64,000 nucleotides of DNA from an uncultured Brachybacterium sp. Its GTDB lineage: Bacteria; Actinomycetota; Actinomycetes; Actinomycetales; Dermabacteraceae. The notes beneath the pieces are model-generated. The model saw only the letters and a program-made list of their open reading frames with translations. It searched no databases and was not told the DNA's origin. Where the stretch lies: contig NZ_CANMSY010000001.1 of NCBI RefSeq assembly GCF_947500705.1, positions 124,001-188,000 of the forward strand, given 5' to 3'. Position numbers and translations under genes: made by a program. Positions 7,868 to 12,775 of this stretch are shown here, in pieces. The stretch's first letter is position 1. Each line of letters begins with the position of its first letter.

Positions 7868-7900
7868 TCAGACGCTGAAGCGGAACTCCACCGAGTTCCG
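7868..7900 (-). repeat. Displaced ychF 3' end (att-like site 4)
   Basis: On the minus strand these bases read NSVEFRFSV-TGA, matching the C-terminus of YchF (VVEFRFNV-stop at 24129). The stretch 7881-7900 is a dyad, CGGAACTC-CACC-GAGTTCCG, with perfect 8-bp arms around a 4-bp centre, as expected for a recombinase core site. It lies between the kinase gene of the higBA operon and the start of the HTH-nucleotidyltransferase remnant. Confidence 0.65.
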
Positions 7901-7930
7901 GTACGGAGAACCAACAGCGATGACGTTGCC

Positions 7931-8452
7931 TCATCTCGTGCTGAGGCGCGCGGTGAGCGAGTCCGCGATCTCGTCCGCAACCTGCACTGCCGTGTCGAAC
8001 TCCAAGACCTCATCGGACCACGCGGCATAAACAGCGCGACGGCGCTGCACATCCGACCAGGTCGGCTCACTGACATAGGCGAGACCGCGATCCCTGCCGC
8101 TGAGCCTTCTCTGATGCTCCAGCGCATCGGAGATCATGAGATGCACGAATTCGAGGGTTGCCCCCGTACGCGCGGCCGCCATCCGCCAAGTCTCCCGAGC
8201 CTCTTCACTTTCGTTGACTGCATCGACGACGACATCATGGCCGAGCCGAAGATTCTGCTCCGCCATCGAACGTACTGCCTCGTACGCCGCGACGCCGACT
8301 TGCCGCCCTGTCGGCAATCCGCAGGCGAGAATCGATTCCTCGACTGCGTCGATGGAAAGGTGGATCGCTCCCGTGTTCGCCGCGACGATCACGGCGATGC
8401 TCGTCTTGCCGACCCCGGGCAGACCGGAGACCACGACGAGGCGTCCGGTCAC
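7931..8452 (-). CDS. P-loop kinase/AAA-type ATPase, third gene of the higBA operon
   Basis: 173 residues. Walker A is GLPGVGKT (residues 10-17), followed by a strand and an acidic residue in HLSIDAVEES, and VVVDAVNESEEARETW resembles the Walker B/lid region of gluconate-kinase- or zeta-toxin-like small-molecule kinases. Its ATG overlaps the stop of higA by 4 bp (8449-8452), so the two are translationally coupled. The substrate is unknown; possibilities are a nucleotide or sugar kinase, or a zeta-toxin-like UDP-sugar kinase. The active-site Arg pattern of zeta cannot be confirmed. The coupling with a toxin-antitoxin pair suggests a tripartite module rather than housekeeping. Confidence 0.75.
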   Translation of the reverse strand: MTGRLVVVSGLPGVGKTSIAVIVAANTGAIHLSIDAVEESILACGLPTGRQVGVAAYEAVRSMAEQNLRLGHDVVVDAVNESEEARETWRMAAARTGATLEFVHLMISDALEHQRRLSGRDRGLAYVSEPTWSDVQRRRAVYAAWSDEVLEFDTAVQVADEIADSLTARLSTR

Positions 8453-8769
8453 GCGACTGCCAGCGGCGTGATCGCAGCGACCTTCTCACGCAGGGCGTGA
8501 CGCTCGAGCCGCAGCTCGTAGTTCGACTGCAGGTTCATCCAGAACTCCTCGGACGTCCCGAAGTATCGCGCCAGACGGATCGCCGTGTCAGCCGTGATCC
8601 CGCGCTTGCCGTGCACGATCTCGTTGATCCGCCGCGGGGGGACGCCGATCGATACTGCGAGCTTGTTCTGCGTGATCCCGAAGCCCTCGATGAAGTCCTC
8701 CATCAGGATCTCTCCCGGGTGGACCGGCTCGATCAGATCGCCCTCAGTGGTAGTCGACGAGTTCGACAT
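8449..8769 (-). CDS. higA: HigA-type antitoxin, XRE helix-turn-helix
   Basis: 106 residues from the ATG at 8769; a longer upstream frame reads through the toxin gene and is a shadow. The HigA/VapI signature is clear: EPVHPGEILMEDF at the N-terminus, then NKLAVSIGVPPRRINEIVHG as the helix-turn-helix, and ARYFGTSEEFWMNLQSNYEL. It binds and neutralises HigB and represses its own operon in characterised systems. It overlaps the end of higB by 26 bp and the start of the kinase gene by 4 bp. Toxin-first order is typical of higBA. Confidence is high for the family; the autoregulation is inferred. Confidence 0.9.
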   Translation of the reverse strand: MSNSSTTTEGDLIEPVHPGEILMEDFIEGFGITQNKLAVSIGVPPRRINEIVHGKRGITADTAIRLARYFGTSEEFWMNLQSNYELRLERHALREKVAAITPLAVA

Positions 8770-9025
8770 TGTCCGCACCTCCCTCTCTCCAGACGAAGCA
8801 GAGACGCCATTGCGCGGTGACGCGGATGCTGTGCTGCCCACGCCGGTCGCCGACCAGGCGCTCCAGGCGGTTGCCAGGCGGGACCCGGAGGTCTTCGACA
8901 TCCTTCGCCGCATGGATCAGCTCGAGCTTCCGCAAGGCCGCCCGCTGCATCGTGCGATCGACCCGCTTGACGTACTGCTCATGCCAGATGCGCTCGGTGT
9001 CCTTGCTGCCGAACGATCTGATCAC
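8744..9025 (-). CDS. higB: HigB-type RelE-superfamily toxin (ribosome-dependent mRNA interferase)
   Basis: 93 residues, GTG start at 9025. The HigB pattern is complete: IRSFGSKDTERIWHEQYVKR at the N-terminus, RAALRKLELIHAAKDVEDLRVPPGNRLERL in the middle, and IRVTAQWRLCFVWREGGADNVELVDYH at the end. The C-terminal HY-like pair and the Arg residues belong to the catalytic face of RelE-type toxins. In known systems HigB cleaves mRNA on the ribosome. The start codon lies 34 bp from the displaced ychF end at 9059, so this island begins right at the att-like site. It pairs with higA, which overlaps its 3' end. Confidence 0.9.
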   Translation of the reverse strand: MIRSFGSKDTERIWHEQYVKRVDRTMQRAALRKLELIHAAKDVEDLRVPPGNRLERLVGDRRGQHSIRVTAQWRLCFVWREGGADNVELVDYH

Positions 9026-9034
9026 GTCACAAGC

Positions 9035-9052
9035 ATATAACGGACACCGTCA
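9035..9052 (-). promoter_or_regulatory. Candidate higBA promoter/operator
   Basis: The minus strand has TTATAT (9035-9040), a plausible -10 placed about 10 bp before the higB GTG, which would give a very short or leaderless transcript. Overlapping it is the imperfect dyad TGACGG-TGT-CCGTTA (9038-9052), positioned as expected for HigA autorepression. Inferred from position and symmetry only. Confidence 0.4.
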
Positions 9053-9058
9053 TTAACG

Positions 9059-9091
9059 CTAGACGTTAAACCGGAACTCCACGACGTCGCC
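9059..9091 (-). repeat. Displaced ychF 3' end (att-like site 3)
   Basis: The minus strand reads GDVVEFRFNV-TAG, identical at protein level to the last ten residues of the live YchF (GDVVEFRFNV-TAA). The codons differ at several third positions, so it came from another ychF allele. Upstream of the Gly codon the similarity to ychF stops, which defines one crossover edge. Confidence 0.7.
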
Positions 9092-9192
9092 ACAGCTGCC
9101 AACCTCTGGCACGACACCGATCTACTCCAGGCGCACGCGACGGACCCCTTCCTTCGGTCGGCTTGACTCGTCATTACCGCAGCACTCGTCGC

Positions 9193-9430
9193 TCATCGCA
9201 TGGCTCCTTCGATGTCGCAGCAGCCCGGGACCGTACGCCGGAGGCCGATGCACGGCACGCTCTGGTCGACAGCAAGGGTGACATCAACCAGAGCGGTGAG
9301 CGCGGCGGCGATGTGAGGAGCTGCGGTCTTGTAACGGATCTGCTGACCCTTCGGCCCTGCGACGACGATCCCGCGGCCGCGCAGGCAGGGCGGCTGGTTG
9401 GAGACGTTGGTGCGCGCTCCTCGCGGCTCG
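9193..9430 (-). pseudogene. ArsR/CmtR-type regulator remnant
   Basis: The minus strand encodes RTNVSNQPPCLRGRGIVVAG followed by QQIRYKTAAPHIAAALTALV and TLAVD. This matches the recognition helix, wing and C-terminal helix of ArsR-family metal sensors of the CmtR kind (x-x-VSNHLxCLRxCGLV...G..xRYxLAD...AL..LL..VLAVD). The N-terminal helices are missing: the frame upstream is unrelated. The inducer-binding Cys and His set cannot be confirmed. It sits between the displaced ychF end at 9059 and the predicted nuclease gene, as debris of an earlier insertion or deletion. Short, so moderate confidence. Confidence 0.45.
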
Positions 9431-9439
9431 ATGACAGCC

Positions 9440-10297
9440 TTAGGCCGACACGACAACGAGATGCGATTCCTCGGCCTGGATCAGTTCAGTGTCCTCAGGA
9501 CACTGGAACACCTCGAGGTCGATTCGACTCGTGCCATCAGATGGGCTGTTGTTGCCGTCAGCGTTTTCAACGCGCCCATCCCCGAAATCAGGGAGATCGG
9601 TTTCCGGTGATGGCCCGTCGCCGCTGTCGCCATCGACACCGCCAGGACCAGGAGGCGTCGGCGCGCTCAAGGCAGTAAGGCCCTGAAGAAGATGACAGAG
9701 CCGAACTGCGCCGGGGAGGCTGCCCAACGCCGCATCCTGCGCCGAAACATGCCAGGACCTAGCCGTGCCCGACGTCGTGCCCTTAGCCCTGAGATGTGCA
9801 TCAAGCATTGACGCTGGCAGGCACCATGCCCAGTGATTGAACCACGGTTGAAGTTGCACTTCGGGCGGTTCCGACTGCCACCTCGGGAGCATCCCGGACC
9901 AACGTCGCCGGGATGCCGCGTCACCTGCTGTCGAACTCGCGTAGCACGCTTGGCACCGTCCCCTGGAGTCAGGATCTGTAGTACAGGCACGCAGCCATGG
10001 CATGAACCGATTCGCGGGCTCAGCAGGCAACACGTAGGTGACATTCGCCGCCGTTCCTACGTAGCTGCTCAACTGGGTGCGGGGCACGTCCACGTACCAC
10101 GGAGCCCCCGTGGCAGTACCAGAAGACAACGTCTTGAGCTCGAACACGATCGATCCAGATGAAACTGTGACCACGTGGTCTGGCGTTCCTGGCCCAGCAT
10201 TGTTAGCTGGCGAGTAGACCTTTGCCGTTGGCAACGCCGCGAGCACTTCGAAGGCGAAGAGCGAATCGATCGTCCGCTCAGGCAGGATAGTTGGCAC
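9440..10297 (-). CDS. Predicted PD-(D/E)XK nuclease, uncharacterised
   Basis: 285 residues from a GTG start at 10297. I do not recognise a named family. The first 80 residues have the layout of a restriction-endonuclease-like fold: an early helix with Glu (E17 in FAFEVLAAL), PD at 39-40 (GTPDHVVTV), E53-x-K55 in IVFELKTL, then a Q-x-x-x-Y in RTQLSSYV. The middle carries a C-x-x-C (RGRCQACYA) and a Trp-rich stretch (WFNHWAWCLP). The last 70 residues are Pro/Gly/Asp-rich and likely disordered. It is the only intact gene between two displaced ychF ends (9059 and 10405), so it would be a stand-alone cargo, perhaps a single-gene defence or a modification-dependent restriction enzyme. Function is inference; the motif is seen. 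Confidence 0.6.
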   Translation of the reverse strand: MPTILPERTIDSLFAFEVLAALPTAKVYSPANNAGPGTPDHVVTVSSGSIVFELKTLSSGTATGAPWYVDVPRTQLSSYVGTAANVTYVLPAEPANRFMPWLRACTTDPDSRGRCQACYASSTAGDAASRRRWSGMLPRWQSEPPEVQLQPWFNHWAWCLPASMLDAHLRAKGTTSGTARSWHVSAQDAALGSLPGAVRLCHLLQGLTALSAPTPPGPGGVDGDSGDGPSPETDLPDFGDGRVENADGNNSPSDGTSRIDLEVFQCPEDTELIQAEESHLVVVSA

Positions 10298-10404
10298 TTG
10301 CTCAAGATATCTCTACGCGCGCACAGAAGGCCACATGTAGCGCAGCAATCCGGCCGATATAAGCGCGTTCGCCTCGCTACGCTCGCTCAACGACCGCGAA
10401 GGGC

Positions 10405-10431
10405 TCACACGTTGAAGCGGAACTCCACCGA
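10405..10431 (-). repeat. Displaced ychF 3' end (att-like site 2)
   Basis: The minus strand reads NSVEFRFNV-TGA. The plus-strand bases from 10413 on are nearly the same as at 7876 (GAAGCGGAACTCCACCGA in both). The dyad seen at 7881 is only partial here because the right arm has diverged. It separates the nuclease cargo from the ImmA/restriction cargo. Confidence 0.65.
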
Positions 10432-10662
10432 ATTACAGTGATTGCGGAACCTTAGGTGCTAAGGCTGTTCCAAGTCGGCAGAGTACCGCCTGAACTGGGG
10501 TTTTAGTGCGAGAAGGCACCGCGCGGAGGGCAACCTGCGTCACTTGGAGCGCCTGAAGGCAGCCTAGCAGCCAGGGTCGCAAGAGTCGCGAGGAGGGCCA
10601 GCAGACGCGCTATTCGACAGGTTGGCGCGCCTACAAGACTCCCTATACCTCCAAAGCCGAGA
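10432..10662. other. Non-coding stretch after att-like site 2
   Basis: No supported gene. Frames across it are shadows of low complexity. It lies between the displaced ychF end and a small Cys/His-rich ORF. Confidence 0.4.
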
Positions 10663-10839
10663 TTAAAGGTTCGGCCTACCGCCAACGCTGACCCAGTACG
10701 GACACTCGCCATCGTGGTTCGCCCAGTCGCACGCGTGAGGACCCTCGTGGTGGTGCCAGCCGCCGAAGCGACCAAGCCCCTCAGACCAGTGCTTACAGCG
10801 GATGACCTTCGGCGCGCGCTCGGTGTCATCAGTAGACAT
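10663..10839 (-). CDS. Small Cys/His-rich hypothetical protein
   Basis: 58 residues from the ATG at 10839. The composition suggests a metal-binding miniature domain: C17, then GGWHHHEGPHACDWANHDGEC with clustered His and two further Cys, ending in YWVSVGGRPNL. I do not recognise a family. A longer frame upstream (to 10905) adds sequence without good composition. It is divergent from the ImmA/IrrE gene, with about 210 bp between them that would hold both promoters. No strong ribosome binding site is visible, so it may be a chance frame. Confidence 0.4.
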   Translation of the reverse strand: MSTDDTERAPKVIRCKHWSEGLGRFGGWHHHEGPHACDWANHDGECPYWVSVGGRPNL

Positions 10840-10960
10840 GGGTCCATGATCCCACGCCGCACCGCCGGGACTGCCGGCGCAGTAGCGCCCACCCATGCTG
10901 CGCAACGACAGTCATCAGCGACGCTGGCGCTGACACGGCGGGGGTAACGGACCGATAGCT

Positions 10961-10988
10961 CTTGAGGGTCAGTGCCTAACCATATGAT
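10961..10988 (+). promoter_or_regulatory. Candidate promoter of the ImmA-PIN pair
   Basis: CTTGAG (10961-10966) and TATGAT (10983-10988, five of six consensus bases) are spaced 16 bp, about 64 bp before the ATG at 11052. This is an AT-richer island in the region. Inferred from consensus only. Confidence 0.4.
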
Positions 10989-11051
10989 TGGGACAAGGTC
11001 ACTCGCACCCGGCCCGCCGCCGCTGACCGCCACTCGGGGAGGAGCATCACC

Positions 11052-12185
11052 ATGGCACGCGCACCCATCAACGGGGCCACGCTGACTTGGGCGCGCTCCG
11101 TCATGCAGCTGGATGCCCAGGACGTGGCCAGCGCCGCTGGCACAACCCTCGAACGGACACTTGCATTTGAGTCCGGCGACGAGCAGCCGACCCTGAAGCA
11201 GCTAGAGAAGATTGCCAAGAAGTTGGACCGGACAATGGCCTTCTTCTTCGCTCCTCCGCCAGCGTCCACGGACGTTCCACAGACCCCTGACTTTCGTGGG
11301 CGTGGAGCGGAACCCCTCCCACCCCTTCTAGCGCGCGAGATGCGTCGCGCGGAGCAGCACCGCGACACTGTGTTAGACCTCCAGGGAGCGCCGGAGCGGA
11401 CGGCCCGAGTGGGTTCCATCACTTGGGACACTTACCGCAAGCGTGCCAGCGAGCTCCGCGCCTATCTCGGTCTCCGCGAAGAGTTTGTCCCCCCCGAGAA
11501 TGGCCAGAATCAGGTGCTGAACTTTTGGAGAGGACTGCTGGAGCACCATGGCTACCTCGTGTTCCAGACGACCAAGGTGCCTCTCAGCACATTCCGAGGC
11601 CTGTCCATTCAGCACGATTCCTTGCCAGTAATCATCCTTAATGGATCCGATTCCAACAACGGCAAGGTGTTCACCCTCTTCCACGAGGTCGCACACCTTG
11701 CCAACAAAACCAGCGGCCTGTGCGATCTGGATGAGGATATGGATGAAGAGGCAATCGCCAATTCGTTCGCAGCGAACTTCCTCATGCCCTACAAGCAGGT
11801 CACGGCGTTGGTAAAGACACTGGATGGAGAGCCCAGCGACCTAGCATCCAAGGTAGCGGCGCGCTTCAAGGTCAGCTACCTGGCCGCAGGCATCCGTCTC
11901 CGGACATTGAATGTAATTGATGACGACGATTTGGAATCCATCTGGCGGGAGAGCGACGCAGTCTGGGCCAAGAGTCGAGCGGACCAGAAGGCAAAGACCG
12001 GCGGGCCCGCCCCCTGGCGCGTGCGTTACCGAGACCTTGGTAGCACATATGTCGGCACCGTGGCACGCGCCGTGGAGGACTCCCGAGTTGACTGGATGGA
12101 TGCCAGTTACCTCCTGAACGCACGGATTCCCATGGTCAGACAGATGTTTGAGGAGTATTACCGGACCGAGGGGAGCAACCAGTGA
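11052..12185 (+). CDS. XRE-family regulator fused to ImmA/IrrE-type zinc metallopeptidase (COG2856)
   Basis: 377 residues. An N-terminal helix-turn-helix (LTWARSVMQLDAQDVASAAGTTLERTLAFESG, about 11-60) is followed by the ImmA/IrrE domain. The zinc site is TLFHEVAHL (H211, E212, H215), with the third ligand likely in DEDMDEEAIANSFAANFLMP. The stop overlaps the next gene's start by 4 bp. COG2856 proteins cleave or displace repressors in mobile elements, and together with small PIN-like partners they form a known predicted toxin-antitoxin arrangement. Here it is paired with a DUF4411 PIN protein, so it probably acts as regulator and antitoxin of that toxin. It sits convergent to the type I restriction operon. 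Confidence 0.9.
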   Translation: MARAPINGATLTWARSVMQLDAQDVASAAGTTLERTLAFESGDEQPTLKQLEKIAKKLDRTMAFFFAPPPASTDVPQTPDFRGRGAEPLPPLLAREMRRAEQHRDTVLDLQGAPERTARVGSITWDTYRKRASELRAYLGLREEFVPPENGQNQVLNFWRGLLEHHGYLVFQTTKVPLSTFRGLSIQHDSLPVIILNGSDSNNGKVFTLFHEVAHLANKTSGLCDLDEDMDEEAIANSFAANFLMPYKQVTALVKTLDGEPSDLASKVAARFKVSYLAAGIRLRTLNVIDDDDLESIWRESDAVWAKSRADQKAKTGGPAPWRVRYRDLGSTYVGTVARAVEDSRVDWMDASYLLNARIPMVRQMFEEYYRTEGSNQ

Positions 12186-12643
12186 GCTACACCCTCGATT
12201 CAAACATTCTCATCAACATGGAGCGGCTCTACCCCCGCGACATCTTCCCGTCCCTATGGGCTTCACTCGAAGACCTCGTGAGCCAGGGAGAGGCCTGTAT
12301 CTGCGAAGCAGTCCTCCGCGAGTTGGAGCGAGGCGACGACGACCTCCACATCTGGGCAAAGAACCTCCACGGGTTCCTATGCGCAACGCATCAAGATGAG
12401 GTGTTGACGGTGGCCGCCATCACTCAGGCCCACCCCGGCTGGGTGAGCGGAACACAGAACGATGCCGACCCCTGGGTCATTGCCCATGGACTTCAAGAGC
12501 AGCGGGTAGTGGTTACCGAGGAAACCCTGAAGGGTCCCAACACCCCGGACCGGAACCAGAAGATCCCCAATATTGCTTCGGAACACGGGGTACCCACCAT
12601 GAAGTTTTTCGGATTCGTCAAGGCGCAAGGATGGACTTTCTAG
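12182..12643 (+). CDS. DUF4411 family protein, PIN-domain RNase toxin candidate
   Basis: 153 residues. PIN-like acidic residues are visible: D6 in YTLDSNILI, an acidic pair in EAVLRELERGDDD (E42/E47), and D94/D96 in TQNDADPWVIAHG. A later VVTEE and IPNIASEHGV complete the DUF4411 pattern. PIN proteins are metal-dependent RNases, often tRNA- or mRNA-cutting toxins. The ATG overlaps the stop of the ImmA/IrrE-like gene, the usual order for this pair. No frameshift or missing catalytic residue is seen. Function as a toxin is inferred from the family pairing. Confidence 0.88.
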   Translation: MSYTLDSNILINMERLYPRDIFPSLWASLEDLVSQGEACICEAVLRELERGDDDLHIWAKNLHGFLCATHQDEVLTVAAITQAHPGWVSGTQNDADPWVIAHGLQEQRVVVTEETLKGPNTPDRNQKIPNIASEHGVPTMKFFGFVKAQGWTF

Positions 12644-12775
12644 CCGCAATGCAAATCTGGGGTCGCTCCCACTCCAGGACAGCAACGGGGTAATCCGAGT
12701 ATCGGAACCAAGCTTTGAAAGGCTAATTTTGCTGCCCGCCAGTACCGAGTGAGTTGGCTTTTAACGCGGAACCGC

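Noticed and set aside
6868-8127. A single 419-codon minus-strand gene over the HTH-nucleotidyltransferase and beyond
   Set aside because: The similarity covers only about 7257-7755; the rest reads through an ychF-derived site on one side and the HigB remnant and SCO1664 gene on the other.
10503-11033. 176-codon minus-strand frame with a hydrophobic stretch
   Set aside because: Overlaps the small Cys/His ORF and the promoter of the ImmA gene; composition irregular and no ribosome binding site seen.
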